46,353 bases of DNA from Oscillospiraceae bacterium (GCA_017472965.1 JAFUNR010000054.1:1-46353), one strand, 5' to 3'; positions 7,673 through 17,028 are shown, counted from the first letter of the stretch. Numbers and translations: made by a program. Notes: generated from the letters alone by a model not told the origin.

Positions 7673-9925
7673 TCAGCCCTCAAAAGTGGTCTGCTCCACC
7701 AGATCCTCCTGCCGAAGGATAGCGCCCGCCGCAGGCAGGCTGCGCACACGGTAGCGGTGGGGATTGGCCAGCTCCAGCCCGGCAGCAGTGCATACCTTTT
7801 CGATGCGGTGGTTCTTTTTCAGTGTGATCACGCTGACACCGGCAGAGTTCTTGGTGGTTTTGGCGGATATCTGGGCGGTGCCGAACAGCAGCAGCCTGCC
7901 GGCGCTGGTACGGATGGCCATCTCGCACTCCTCGCCGATCTGGCACAGATACACCAGCTTTTCCTTATCGCTGTAGGCGTTGACCAGCTTTTTCCGGTTG
8001 GTCTTGGTGGCGTAGCTTTCCAGCGGCACCTTGGCCACCTTGCCGCTTTCAAAGAAGAACAGCATATGACCGGAATAATCGGTGGTAAGCGCCATATAAA
8101 GCGGGATCTCGCCCTCGTCAAAGCCCAGCCGTGCGGGAATGTATTCGCCCAGTTCACTGGCCTTGCAGGCATCCAGATCGTTGACGCGGCATTTGTATAC
8201 CTGCTGACGGTCGGTAAAGAACAGCAGCTCGGCGCGGTTGGTGGTCTCCAGCTGGCAGCGCACCTCGTCGCCCTCCTTCAGCTTCTGCTCACCGCTCATG
8301 CGCAGCGACTGCGGGGTGATCTTTTTGAAATAGCCCTCCTGCGTATAGAAAACGAACACGGGGGTATCGGGGATCTCCTCCTCACCGTTATCGTCCTCCT
8401 CCGTCTGGGTTTCGTACAGGATCTCGCAGCGGCGGGGGATGCCGTACTCCCTGATCACACGGCGCAGCTCCTCCACAATGATGGCCCGCACCTTTTTCTC
8501 GCTGCCGAGGATGTCGGTCAGGCGGGCGATCTCCGCCTCCAGATCGTCGATCTCGGTGGTGCGCTTGAGGATGTACTCCCGGTTCAGGTGGCGCAGCTTG
8601 ATCTCCGCCACATACTCGGCCTGTTCCTTATCGATGCCGAAGCCGATCATCAGGTTGGGAACGACCTCTTCCTCCTCCTCGGTCTCGCGCACGATGCGCA
8701 CTGCCTTGTCGATATCCAGCAGGATGGATTTCAGGCCCTTGAGCAGGTGCAAACGCTTCGCCTTGGCATTTTTATCGAACCAGGTGCGGCGGCGGATACA
8801 CTCGGTACGGAAGGCGATCCACTCCAGCAGGATGGCCCGCACGCCCAGCACCTGCGGCATACCGCTGATAAGCAGGTTGAAGTTGCAGCTGAAGGTATCC
8901 TCCAGCGGGGTGATGCGGAACAGCTTGGTCATCAGCTTGTCGGGATCCACGCCTTTTTTCAGATCCAGCGCCAGCTTCAGACCGTTCAGGTCGGTCTCAT
9001 CGCGCATATCGCGGATCTCGGGCAGGCGGCCGGCCTTGGCCAGCTCGCTGATCTTATCCATGATGGCCTCGATGGTGGTGGTGGGCGGGATGGCCGACAC
9101 CTCGAGAATATTCTGTTCTTTGTCAAAGTTGTATTTCGCCCGCACACGAATGCTGCCGCGGCCGGTCTCGTACACGCTTTGCAGCTCTTTTTCATCGTGC
9201 AGGATATAGCCGCCGCCCACGAAATCCGGTGCGGGCATGGTGGCGGTCAGATCGCACTCCTCATCGCGGATGAGGGCGATGGTGCTCTCGCACAGCTCGG
9301 CCAGATTGAAGGAGCAGATGTTGCTGGCCATGCCGACGGCGATGCCCAGCGTGGTGTTTGCCAGAATGGCGGGGAAGCTGACGGGCAGCAGCGAGGGTTC
9401 CTTCATGGTGGAATCGTAGTTGTCCACGAAATCCACAGTGTCTTTATCGATATCGCCGAACAGCTCGCCGGCGATGGGCTCCAGCTTGGCCTCGGTATAA
9501 CGGGGCGCAGCGTAGGCCATATCGCGGGAATAGGCCTTGCCGAAGTTGCCCTTGCTGTCCACCAGCGGAGCCAGCAGGGTCTCGTTGCCGCGGGCCATAC
9601 GCACCATCGTTTCGTAGATGGCTGCATCGCCGTGAGGGTTCAGACGCATGGTCTGGCCCACGATGTTGGCACTTTTGGTACGGCCGCCCTTGAGCAGACC
9701 CATCTGGTACATGGTGTACAGCAGCTTGCGGTGCGAAGGCTTGAAGCCATCGATCTCCGGCAGCGCGCGGCTGACGATGACCGACATGGCATAGGGCATA
9801 TAATTGCTTTCCAGTGTATCGGTGATGCCGTTTTCCAGCACGATGCCGGCATCGGCGATCTCCACATTATCTCCCAGCTGCGGGCGCACAGGCGCCGCGG
9901 CTTTGGCGGTTTTCTTTTTTGCCAT
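7673..9925 (-). CDS. parC: Type IIA topoisomerase subunit A (ParC/GyrA-like)
   Basis: 750 residues. The breakage-reunion domain is complete, with catalytic Tyr143 in AAPRYTEAKL and the Arg before it. This subunit cuts and rejoins DNA together with the ATPase subunit encoded just upstream. The canonical GyrA box is not evident in the C-terminal region, which is why topoisomerase IV is preferred over gyrase. The quinolone-contact stretch reads HGDAAIYETMVRM: Ala101 stands at the E. coli GyrA Ser83 position and Glu105 at Asp87. AAAGGGG precedes the ATG at 9925; an in-frame ATG at 9964 has no good site. The pair is ordered B then A, with a 96-base gap holding a small hairpin. Confidence 0.88.
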   Translation of the reverse strand: MAKKKTAKAAAPVRPQLGDNVEIADAGIVLENGITDTLESNYMPYAMSVIVSRALPEIDGFKPSHRKLLYTMYQMGLLKGGRTKSANIVGQTMRLNPHGDAAIYETMVRMARGNETLLAPLVDSKGNFGKAYSRDMAYAAPRYTEAKLEPIAGELFGDIDKDTVDFVDNYDSTMKEPSLLPVSFPAILANTTLGIAVGMASNICSFNLAELCESTIALIRDEECDLTATMPAPDFVGGGYILHDEKELQSVYETGRGSIRVRAKYNFDKEQNILEVSAIPPTTTIEAIMDKISELAKAGRLPEIRDMRDETDLNGLKLALDLKKGVDPDKLMTKLFRITPLEDTFSCNFNLLISGMPQVLGVRAILLEWIAFRTECIRRRTWFDKNAKAKRLHLLKGLKSILLDIDKAVRIVRETEEEEEVVPNLMIGFGIDKEQAEYVAEIKLRHLNREYILKRTTEIDDLEAEIARLTDILGSEKKVRAIIVEELRRVIREYGIPRRCEILYETQTEEDDNGEEEIPDTPVFVFYTQEGYFKKITPQSLRMSGEQKLKEGDEVRCQLETTNRAELLFFTDRQQVYKCRVNDLDACKASELGEYIPARLGFDEGEIPLYMALTTDYSGHMLFFFESGKVAKVPLESYATKTNRKKLVNAYSDKEKLVYLCQIGEECEMAIRTSAGRLLLFGTAQISAKTTKNSAGVSVITLKKNHRIEKVCTAAGLELANPHRYRVRSLPAAGAILRQEDLVEQTTFEG

Positions 9926-9979
9926 AATTGGCCCCTTTCTTTGGATGAAGGATGATTCGGACAAAGAATCGCCGCACAG

Positions 9980-10003
9980 CTTTCCCGGATCGTATCCGGA
10001 AAG
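9980..10003 (-). other. Intercistronic hairpin between the topoisomerase genes
   Basis: CTTTCC..GGAT and ATCC-GGAAAG form a stem of about 10 bp. No T-tract follows on either strand, so it is more likely an mRNA-stability element than a terminator. Confidence 0.4.
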
Positions 10004-10021
10004 CCCGGCGCACTATGCCGC

Positions 10022-11995
10022 TCAGCTCACATCCAGCTCATCCAGATATTCGTAGCCGTGGTTGGCGATATGCTCCTTACGGGCGGCCAGATCGTCGCCC
10101 AGCAGCATTTCGAACATCGCCGCGGTGCGTTTGGCATCCTCGGGCATGACCTTGATCAGGCGGCGGGTCTCGGGGTTCATGGTGGTCAGCCACATCATAT
10201 CGGGGTCATTCTCACCAAGACCCTTGGAGCGCTGGATGGTGTATTTTTCCTTGCCGATGCGGGCAAGGATATCCGCCTTTTCCGGCTCGTTATAAGCGAA
10301 ATAGGTTTTGTTTTTGGTGGTGATCTCATACAGCGGGCTTTCCGCGATATAGACATACCCCTCGTTGATCAGGGTAGGGGTCAGCCGGTACAGCATGGTC
10401 AAAATCAGAGTACGGATCTGGTAGCCGTCCACGTCGGCATCGGTACAGATGACGATCTTGCTCCAGCGCAGCAGAGAAAGATCGAACGCCGCCAGCTGGC
10501 TTTTGCCGCGGGCGGCAACCTCCACGCCGCAGCCCAGCACGCGCAGCAGATCGGTGATGATCTCGCTTTTGAAGATACGGGGGTAATCCGCCTTCAGGCA
10601 GTTGAGGATCTTGCCGCGGACGGGCATGATGGCCTGAAATTCACTGTCGCGGCTCTGCTTGACCGCGCCCATAGCCGAATCACCCTCCACGATGTACACT
10701 TCGCGCTTTGTCAGATCACGGGAGCGGCAATCCACAAATTTGGCCACGCGGTTGGCCATATCCACCTGCTTGGTCAGGTTGGATTTGACCGCCACACGGG
10801 TCTTTTCGGCCTGCTCGCGGCTGCGCATATTCACCAGCACCTGATTGCACAGGCGGTTGGCTTCCTCGGGACGCTCGATGAAGTAAACCTCCAGATCGTG
10901 CTTGAGGAATTCGGTCATAGCCACCTGCACAAAGCGGTTGGTGATGGATTTTTTGGTCTGGTTCTCGTAGCTGGTCTGGGTGGAGAAGCAGCTGGAAACA
11001 AACACAAGACAATCGCAGATATCCTTGAAGGAGATCTTTCCCTCTCCCTTTTTATACAGGCCCTTCTGCTTGAGGTAGCCGTCGATCATGCTGACAAAGG
11101 CACTCTGTACCGCCTTTTCCGGGCTGCCGCCATGCTCCAGCCAGCTGGAGTTGTGGTAATATTCCACCCGCTGCACCTTATTGGAGAAGCTGTAGGCCAC
11201 ATTCATCTTGACCTTGTATTTGGGGCGATCCTCCCGGTCGCGGCCCTCGGCAGAGGAGGAGGCCACATGCACAGGGGTGAGAACCTCCTCGCCGGTCAGC
11301 TCCTCCACATAGTCACGGATGCCGTTTTCGTAATAGTATTCGCTGGTCACACGCTTGCCGCTGCTCTCGTCATGGAAGATGAAATGCACGCCGGCGTTGA
11401 CCACGGCCTGCCGCTTGAGCATATCGCAGAAATACGCGGAAGGGACAGCGATATCGGTGAACACCTTCAGGTCAGGCTTCCAGCGCAGGGTGGAGCCGGT
11501 CTGGCGGCGGGTGGTGGGCTCCTTGTGCAGACCGCCCACATTTTCGCCGGCCTTGAAATCCAGATGGTAGTGGAAGCCGTCGCGGAAGATATCGGCGGTC
11601 ATATACTCACTGGCATACTGGGTAGCGCACAGGCCAAGGCCGTTCAGGCCCCGCGAATACTCGTAGCTTTCATCCGAGCCGTACTTGCCGCCGGCGTACA
11701 TCTCGCAGAACAGCAGCTCCCAGTTATAACGCTCCTCGTTTTTGTTGTAATCCACCGGCATGCCGCGGCCGAAATCCTGTACCTCGATGGAATCATCGGC
11801 GTATTTGGTCACCACGATCTTATCGCCGAAGCCGGCGCGCGCCTCATCGATGGAGTTGGAGACGATCTCAAAAATGGCGTGGGCACAGCCCTCGCGGTCA
11901 TCCGAGCCGAAAATAACGCCCGGGCGCTTGCGCACACGGTCGGCGCCTTTCAGCGAAGCAATGCTCTCATTGGTATATTCCGGTTTTTTTGCCAT
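10022..11995 (-). CDS. parE: Type IIA topoisomerase subunit B (ParE/GyrB-like)
   Basis: 657 residues. The GHKL ATPase domain shows EIVSNSIDEA (Asn47), DFGRGMPVD (Asp74) and RGLNGLGLCAT. The TOPRIM domain shows VEGDSAMG near 436, PVRGKILN, and DADVDG near 517, the Mg-binding acidic residues. It supplies ATP hydrolysis and the TOPRIM metal site to the subunit encoded next to it. Several normally invariant positions differ from textbook GyrB (GLNGLG for GLHGVG, DADVDGYQ for DADVDGSH), so this is a divergent clostridial type; whether it decatenates or supercoils is not decidable here. The ATG at 11995 follows a promoter about 85 bases upstream. Confidence 0.88.
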   Translation of the reverse strand: MAKKPEYTNESIASLKGADRVRKRPGVIFGSDDREGCAHAIFEIVSNSIDEARAGFGDKIVVTKYADDSIEVQDFGRGMPVDYNKNEERYNWELLFCEMYAGGKYGSDESYEYSRGLNGLGLCATQYASEYMTADIFRDGFHYHLDFKAGENVGGLHKEPTTRRQTGSTLRWKPDLKVFTDIAVPSAYFCDMLKRQAVVNAGVHFIFHDESSGKRVTSEYYYENGIRDYVEELTGEEVLTPVHVASSSAEGRDREDRPKYKVKMNVAYSFSNKVQRVEYYHNSSWLEHGGSPEKAVQSAFVSMIDGYLKQKGLYKKGEGKISFKDICDCLVFVSSCFSTQTSYENQTKKSITNRFVQVAMTEFLKHDLEVYFIERPEEANRLCNQVLVNMRSREQAEKTRVAVKSNLTKQVDMANRVAKFVDCRSRDLTKREVYIVEGDSAMGAVKQSRDSEFQAIMPVRGKILNCLKADYPRIFKSEIITDLLRVLGCGVEVAARGKSQLAAFDLSLLRWSKIVICTDADVDGYQIRTLILTMLYRLTPTLINEGYVYIAESPLYEITTKNKTYFAYNEPEKADILARIGKEKYTIQRSKGLGENDPDMMWLTTMNPETRRLIKVMPEDAKRTAAMFEMLLGDDLAARKEHIANHGYEYLDELDVS

Positions 11996-12079
11996 ATGCA
12001 GTCACTCTTTCCGTCATAAAATCGCCCGCAGCGCCCGCACGGAACGGCGCAGGGGCACAATTTGCCAATTATACTGTTG

Positions 12080-12108
12080 ATTATACCACATCTGGTGGTA
12101 AAATTCAA
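12080..12108 (-). promoter_or_regulatory. Promoter of parE-parC with palindrome in the spacer
   Basis: On the minus strand TTGAAT (12103-12108), 17-base spacer, TATAAT (12080-12085). An inverted repeat TACCAC-5-GTGGTA (12084-12100) lies in the spacer and touches the -10, a possible repressor site. Confidence 0.65.
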
Positions 12109-12134
12109 GATTGACAGTCCGGCACAGCAACTCT

Positions 12135-12162
12135 TTGCTTTTTATTCTGTTCATGGTATAAT
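12135..12162 (+). promoter_or_regulatory. Candidate promoter of AraC regulator 1
   Basis: TTGCTT (12135-12140), 16-base spacer, TATAAT (12157-12162), 34 bases before the start at 12197. It is back to back with the parE promoter. Confidence 0.5.
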
Positions 12163-12196
12163 GATTATATTATTGAAAGTGCATGGAGGCGCGGCT

Positions 12197-13072
12197 ATGC
12201 AATATTTCACCGAAATTGCCCTGCAGAAAAGCGACTTTCCCTTTGATACCGCTGTCACCGCCGGCGAAACGGTGTACCCGCAGCAGGAAGAGTATGTGCA
12301 CAATCACGATTGCCTCGAACTGATTCAGGTGCTGCATGAGGGCGGCTATCTGCTTTATGACGGCAGCAAATATCCGCTGTGCCGCGGGGATGTCTGGATC
12401 ATCAACAACCGGGATTATCATATGGCCTTCAGCACAGGCGAACTGCAGATCCGTGTGATCGTTTTTGACACCGACCTCGTCTGGAACACCGGCGGCATGG
12501 ATCACGAATATCTGAAGGCCTTTTTTGACCGCCGGAGGGATACCGTCCCTGTTCTCTGCGCCGAAGCTGTCGAAGAATACGGCATTGACCGCTGCATCGA
12601 GGCCATTGGGCAGGAATGGCGGGAAAAGCTGCCGGGTTACCGGGTGATGATCCGCGCCGAACTGCTGAAGCTGCTGGGGCTGATCTATCGCTGCTACGAA
12701 AAGAATGATCGTTTCAGTAGCGCACCTCCGCAGCGCTGGCGCAGCTATCACGCCCTGCTTCCTGTGATCGACCTCATTGACAGCAATCTGCAGCAGTGTC
12801 CTTCTCCGGCAGAGGCCGCCGCCATGGCACACATGAGTGAAAGCTACTTTGCCGCCGAATTCCGCAGGATCACACAGCTTCCCTTTTCCAGATATGTTCT
12901 TGAAAAAAGGGTGCAGAGAGCCTGCATCCTGCTGACGACCACCCGTCTTTCCATAACGGAAATCGCTCTGCAGTGCGGCTTCAACACCATCTCCTATTTC
13001 AACCGTACCTTCAAAAGCCGGCTCGGGCTTTCGCCCGGCGAATACCGCAGCCGACAGAAAAAAGCGGAATAG
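12197..13072 (+). CDS. AraC-family transcriptional regulator 1
   Basis: 291 residues. The N-terminal half is a cupin-like sensor (HNHDCLELIQVLHEGGYLLYDG, RGDVWIINNRDYH). The C-terminal 100 residues hold two helix-turn-helix motifs of the AraC/XylS type, ending with ITEIALQCGFNTISYFNRTFKSRLGLSPGEYR. GGAGG at 12185-12189 lies 7 bases before the ATG at 12197; the open frame upstream crosses the promoter and is not used. The gene precedes the UroD/MtaA-like gene by 86 bases on the same strand, so that gene is its most likely target. Confidence 0.9.
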   Translation: MQYFTEIALQKSDFPFDTAVTAGETVYPQQEEYVHNHDCLELIQVLHEGGYLLYDGSKYPLCRGDVWIINNRDYHMAFSTGELQIRVIVFDTDLVWNTGGMDHEYLKAFFDRRRDTVPVLCAEAVEEYGIDRCIEAIGQEWREKLPGYRVMIRAELLKLLGLIYRCYEKNDRFSSAPPQRWRSYHALLPVIDLIDSNLQQCPSPAEAAAMAHMSESYFAAEFRRITQLPFSRYVLEKRVQRACILLTTTRLSITEIALQCGFNTISYFNRTFKSRLGLSPGEYRSRQKKAE

Positions 13073-13158
13073 TGCAAGAAAATCATAGCCCCGGTAAAGT
13101 TTTTTCTCGGCCGGCATGGTAAACTGGTCACAAAAGCTATCAAAGGGGAGTGATACCT

Positions 13159-14202
13159 ATGACCACCATCGAGCAAAGGAAACAGCGCTGGAACGATTTT
13201 TACCGCGCTGACGGCGAAACCAAAGTATTGTTCCATGTCAAATTCAACCCGCCGTATTCCGCTCAGTTTGCCAAATTGCTGCCGGAATGCAAACAGGAGC
13301 GCATCGATTTCACCTGGCGCCACTACCTTGAGGATCTGGAGCGCAGTACCTGGCTGGAAGACGATTATATTCCCAATTTTCTTTTGGTGACCGGCACCGA
13401 GTTGTATGCTGAAGCTCTGGGCAGTCAGGTCTTTTGCCCCAAAGATCACTGGGAATGGCCTCGCGCCGAACCCATTATTTTCTCACCGCAGGATGCGGAA
13501 AAGGTCCGTTTCCCCAAGCTGGAGGATTCCACTCTGATGCTGTATTTTGATATAGCGGATGAGCTGCAGCGGCGTGGCGGCAAGGATGTGCTTTTCAATC
13601 TGCCCAATATGCTGTGCCCCATGGATATCGTAGCACAGCTGTGGGAAAAGACGGATCTGTATCTGACCATGATCGATGAACCCGAAGTGATTCTTGAACT
13701 TTCCGAAAAGATCCGAACCTTCTTTTTGTCTTTCACCGATGAGTGGTTCCACCGCTATGGCACCGAATTCATCGGCCACTATCCTTTCTATTATATGAAT
13801 GGCGGCATTTCCATAACAGTGGACGAGATCGGCACCATCAGCAGTGATATGTACCGCCAATTCTTTGAAAAAGATCTGGATATCATCGCTCGCCGGTATG
13901 GTGGCATGGGCATCCACTGCTGTGCCGATTCCCGTCATCAGTGGGATAACCTGAGCCGTATCCCCGGTCTGCGTATGCTGAACATCGTGCGGCCGGAAAA
14001 AACGCTGCGGGAGGCCTACTCCTATTTCAAGGATATCGCCGCTCTGTGGCCGGAAAAAATGGAGGGCGGCGTTCCCGAGCCGATGGTCAACCCGGCAAAG
14101 GAAAGCCTGCCCGCAGGCTGCCGGCTCGTGCTGACAGAGAACGCCAGCACCCGGGACGAAGCCCTGCGCATCGCCGAGCAGCTGCACCGGAAATACCGCT
14201 GA
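13159..14202 (+). CDS. UroD/MtaA-like methyltransferase-family protein 1
   Basis: 347 residues with the overall pattern of the uroporphyrinogen decarboxylase superfamily, whose MtaA/CmuA branch uses zinc held by H-x-C...C to transfer methyl groups from corrinoid proteins. GIHCCADSRHQWDN near residue 250 gives H-C-C, and the Cys in PAGCRLVLTEN about 70 residues later could be the third ligand. AAAGGGGAG lies 8 bases before the ATG at 13159; a GTG three codons upstream overlaps that site. No corrinoid protein or substrate methyltransferase is encoded in the window, so the methyl donor and acceptor are unknown. Heme synthesis is unlikely because the flanking genes are catabolic. Confidence 0.75.
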   Translation: MTTIEQRKQRWNDFYRADGETKVLFHVKFNPPYSAQFAKLLPECKQERIDFTWRHYLEDLERSTWLEDDYIPNFLLVTGTELYAEALGSQVFCPKDHWEWPRAEPIIFSPQDAEKVRFPKLEDSTLMLYFDIADELQRRGGKDVLFNLPNMLCPMDIVAQLWEKTDLYLTMIDEPEVILELSEKIRTFFLSFTDEWFHRYGTEFIGHYPFYYMNGGISITVDEIGTISSDMYRQFFEKDLDIIARRYGGMGIHCCADSRHQWDNLSRIPGLRMLNIVRPEKTLREAYSYFKDIAALWPEKMEGGVPEPMVNPAKESLPAGCRLVLTENASTRDEALRIAEQLHRKYR

Positions 14203-14261
14203 TATACGGCGCGGCTCTTTGTGCAAAGCATCGGGTTTACCAGGCAAATATGTACCGACAA

Positions 14262-14295
14262 AACGGGTGGGAAGCCGTTGAGCCTCCCACCCGTT
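14262..14295. terminator. Bidirectional terminator between UroD-like 1 and the beta-propeller gene
   Basis: AACGGGTGGGA pairs with TCCCACCCGTT across a 12-base loop. It lies between converging genes, and CCTTTTGTTG follows on the plus strand. Confidence 0.8.
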
Positions 14296-14319
14296 CCTTT
14301 TGTTGTTCATTTCACTGCC

Positions 14320-15627
14320 CTATTCCAGCGCATTCAGATCAAAGCTGGCATACATACAGTCCAGTGAGCCTTCCGTCCAGAAGATCTCCACCAGATCGGA
14401 GGGCTGCGCCCCGTGATTGACCTTGTTGCCAAACACGCGGTAGGAGAATGTTCCGGTGCGTTCCAGAATTTTATACGGCGGCCGGCGGGGATCGTCGGCC
14501 TTTTTTATAAAGAATGCCATTCTGGAAAGGCCGTTTTCTGCGGGAGCGACCCGCGCCCACACCAGATACAGCTCCCCGTTTGCCGCGGTGTGGATGAAGC
14601 CGTTATAGGAAAGATTCCATTCACCGCCCTCTTCCGCACGGTCCATCACCGTTCTTTCCTTCATCTCGCCGCCGGAGAACCGGTACAGGCACAGTTCACT
14701 GACCATCGGCACACCGGGGAAGAACCGGTCCCGCATATAATCCACGGAAATATTTCTCTCGTGCGCCATAAACAGCATATCCCCGCCGGCATCATAGCGG
14801 CAATCCAAATTATCGACCGTGCCGCAGGTATCGGCTGTGCTGCAGACCACCACCGACGGACGAAGCTCCTCCCGCGTGATATCCAGGCTGTAATTCAGAT
14901 ACACCGTCCGGAACACATAGTCAAAGTCGCTCGTCCTCCGATTGTATTCAAGCCACTCTTCGTTGGGTTCGATGATATCCTGCATTGCAAAAAGGTAAGT
15001 CTCGCCGTTCTTCATTGCAATGTTGTGGTAGCAGCCCCGCTCGGGAAATTCCAGTGCACCGGCATGGATGGGGCGCAGATTTGTATCTGTCAGGGAATAG
15101 ACATGCTTCTCCTCCGGATAGTGGATATTGGTAAAAAACAGATCGCCGTTCACGGTATCCACACAGCTGCTGCGATAGGCATGACTTTTGAACGGATAGT
15201 CAGGCTTATCCCACGGGATCTCCCGTACTTCGATCAGATTTACGCCGCCAGAAATATCAAATACACACACAACGGGCGTACAGGGAGCCAAAAATGTGCG
15301 CTGATCTTTGGGGTAACGCGCTTTCGGCGGATTCAGCGTCATCAGCAGCCTGTCATTGCCGGCATAAAGAAGATGTCCAGCATCCATCTGGTATGCATTT
15401 TCATCCGACCAGACAAGCTGCCATTCGCCGCCGTCATGCTTTTCATACAGCATGGGATACACATTGCACATTCCCTCGCGGTCCGTCAGCCGCTGGGCCG
15501 TGCTGAAAAAGACCCGGTCGCCCACCCGAAGAAGGTGCGATGCCTGATAGTCGTGCGTTGGACAGTTGCTGTCCCACGGATTCAGACTGCAGATTTTTTC
15601 CAAGCCTGCTTCCGTTTTCCGGCTCAT
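14320..15627 (-). CDS. Cytosolic beta-propeller-like protein
   Basis: 435 residues without signal peptide. The sequence is a run of short beta-strand repeats (GDRVFFSTA, GNDRLLMTL, NGDLFFTNI, GETYLFAM, GGDMLFMAH, NGELYLVWA), consistent with a propeller of about six to seven blades. Conserved-looking His, Tyr and Trp residues (GCYHNIA, FIHTAANG) could form a pocket. I cannot place it in a known family; propeller-type polysaccharide lyases and sialidase-like hydrolases are the nearest analogies. The start at 15627 follows AAGGAG by 7 bases. It lies 50 bases downstream of amidohydrolase 2 on the same strand, so the two are likely cotranscribed and act on one substrate. Confidence 0.7.
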   Translation of the reverse strand: MSRKTEAGLEKICSLNPWDSNCPTHDYQASHLLRVGDRVFFSTAQRLTDREGMCNVYPMLYEKHDGGEWQLVWSDENAYQMDAGHLLYAGNDRLLMTLNPPKARYPKDQRTFLAPCTPVVCVFDISGGVNLIEVREIPWDKPDYPFKSHAYRSSCVDTVNGDLFFTNIHYPEEKHVYSLTDTNLRPIHAGALEFPERGCYHNIAMKNGETYLFAMQDIIEPNEEWLEYNRRTSDFDYVFRTVYLNYSLDITREELRPSVVVCSTADTCGTVDNLDCRYDAGGDMLFMAHERNISVDYMRDRFFPGVPMVSELCLYRFSGGEMKERTVMDRAEEGGEWNLSYNGFIHTAANGELYLVWARVAPAENGLSRMAFFIKKADDPRRPPYKILERTGTFSYRVFGNKVNHGAQPSDLVEIFWTEGSLDCMYASFDLNALE

Positions 15628-15677
15628 TGCAGATCTCCTTTTCTCAAAAAGCGATACAGTTTCCACGGCAATATATT

Positions 15678-16901
15678 TTACACATTATAGAACTCCGCAG
15701 GATTATCCACCAGCATGGACCTTGCCCACAGCTTTGCTTTTTCCAGACTGAGGGTGCCGTCGGACACCTTGGCCACCAGCGCCGCGGACATGGTCTCGTT
15801 CATCATCATTCTGTGGCCGTATACCCGTTCGGCTTGTCTGAAATCGCCGCCGAAGCCGTGCACCTTATTCCGGGGCAGAAAATCCACGATCTGACACAGC
15901 GAATCGTACGCGAACTGCTGGGAGATAATATAGGTCCAGCAAAGATCGACACGCACATTGGCAAAGTTCTTGGCCAGCATCAGAGAGGGCTTCACATACG
16001 GATATCCCAGATGGAAAAGATCGAACCGCACATCGGGATGTCTGAAAAACAGCGGGATGTAGCCCTCGGGCGAATAACCGCGGAAATCCTCCCAGTAACC
16101 GGTATGCATCGACACCGGCAGCCCCTCTTTTGCGGCTTCATCCAGCACCAGATCCACCGTATACCAGAACAGTCTGGTGCTTCCCTGCTCTGTCTGCGAG
16201 CGCAGCAGCCTTTGCAGCTCGGCGGCGGCCTCGATATCATCCACACTCTCATACGGCATACCGAACATCAGCTTGATACCCTTGTTATCTAGCTTTTTCA
16301 GCGTGCCGATGTACCATTTCACCCGTTCACGCAGATCGGCAAGACAGGTGATTCCGTTATAGAAAAATCCCTCGTTCACCATCTGTACACCGTCCGGTAC
16401 ATCCGGTGCGCGGACGACCCGTTTCAGCAGATCTGTGTTTTCGGGAAAGCGCTGGGAATAGGGGATCAGGTCATCGTTCAGCACCACGCGGATCCCGCAG
16501 TCCTCAAATATCTTTTTATAATAGCCCGGCTGTCTGCGCGCCTGCAGCTGCGCCGAAATCTGCCGGTAATTATCCTTTGTGAGCTCCTCCACGCCAAAAT
16601 CATGCTGCAGCACAAGCTTTGTCGCCTTCATATAGGAGGTATCCTCCACATACGGATACCATTTTTCAAAAATGTTCCACTTGCGCTCCAGATCGGTATC
16701 CGGATGATAGAATTCCTCCAACTCTGCCGGCTTCATCCCGGCGGAGCTGAAATCGCACCGGTTATACTGATTGACCAGAATGGAAAAATCAACCTTTGAC
16801 TCCACTGCTTCCTTTTCATCGATGATATGCTCATGGCAATCAACGACTTTCAGGGCGCTGATGTATTCATACAGCTCCTGCTTCAACACCTCTGTATTCA
16901 T
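15678..16901 (-). CDS. Amidohydrolase-superfamily TIM-barrel hydrolase 2
   Basis: 407 residues, paralogous to the protein at 5931-7142. VDCHEHIIDE near residue 22 gives the HxH metal site. SMHTGYWEDFRG, FDLFHLGYPYV and HGFGGDF supply further His and Asp candidates. AAAGGAG precedes the ATG at 16901. No signal peptide, so it acts in the cytosol. It is first in a two-gene unit with the beta-propeller protein, under an extended -10 promoter. A lactonase or decarboxylase acting on a sugar acid is possible; the reaction is not established. Confidence 0.8.
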   Translation of the reverse strand: MNTEVLKQELYEYISALKVVDCHEHIIDEKEAVESKVDFSILVNQYNRCDFSSAGMKPAELEEFYHPDTDLERKWNIFEKWYPYVEDTSYMKATKLVLQHDFGVEELTKDNYRQISAQLQARRQPGYYKKIFEDCGIRVVLNDDLIPYSQRFPENTDLLKRVVRAPDVPDGVQMVNEGFFYNGITCLADLRERVKWYIGTLKKLDNKGIKLMFGMPYESVDDIEAAAELQRLLRSQTEQGSTRLFWYTVDLVLDEAAKEGLPVSMHTGYWEDFRGYSPEGYIPLFFRHPDVRFDLFHLGYPYVKPSLMLAKNFANVRVDLCWTYIISQQFAYDSLCQIVDFLPRNKVHGFGGDFRQAERVYGHRMMMNETMSAALVAKVSDGTLSLEKAKLWARSMLVDNPAEFYNV

Positions 16902-16962
16902 ATCGCTGTTCTCCTTTCTTTTGCCGCATCCCTCTCACCGGACAACGGTCTTTTTCACTGCA

Positions 16963-16991
16963 AGCATACCACACTCGACGGGGGAACGCAA
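16963..16991 (-). promoter_or_regulatory. Promoter of amidohydrolase 2 and the beta-propeller gene
   Basis: On the minus strand TTGCGT (16986-16991), 17-base spacer, TATGCT (16963-16968) with a TG one base upstream (extended -10). Confidence 0.6.
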
Positions 16992-17028
16992 TGCCTTTTT
17001 TACACCTTGACAGGCAGCCGAATCCTGC

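Noticed and set aside
7616-9955. A 779-codon plus-strand open frame opposite the parC-like gene
   Set aside because: Product is a low-complexity Gly/Leu/Gln/His string typical of GC-rich antisense frames; parC motifs are on the other strand.
10058-12019. A 653-codon plus-strand open frame opposite the parE-like gene
   Set aside because: Antisense shadow; the GHKL and TOPRIM motifs are on the minus strand.
13159-14202. UroD-like protein 1 as the heme-pathway hemE
   Set aside because: It has the H-C-C metal-type motif, lies with an AraC regulator among catabolic genes, and no other heme gene is near.
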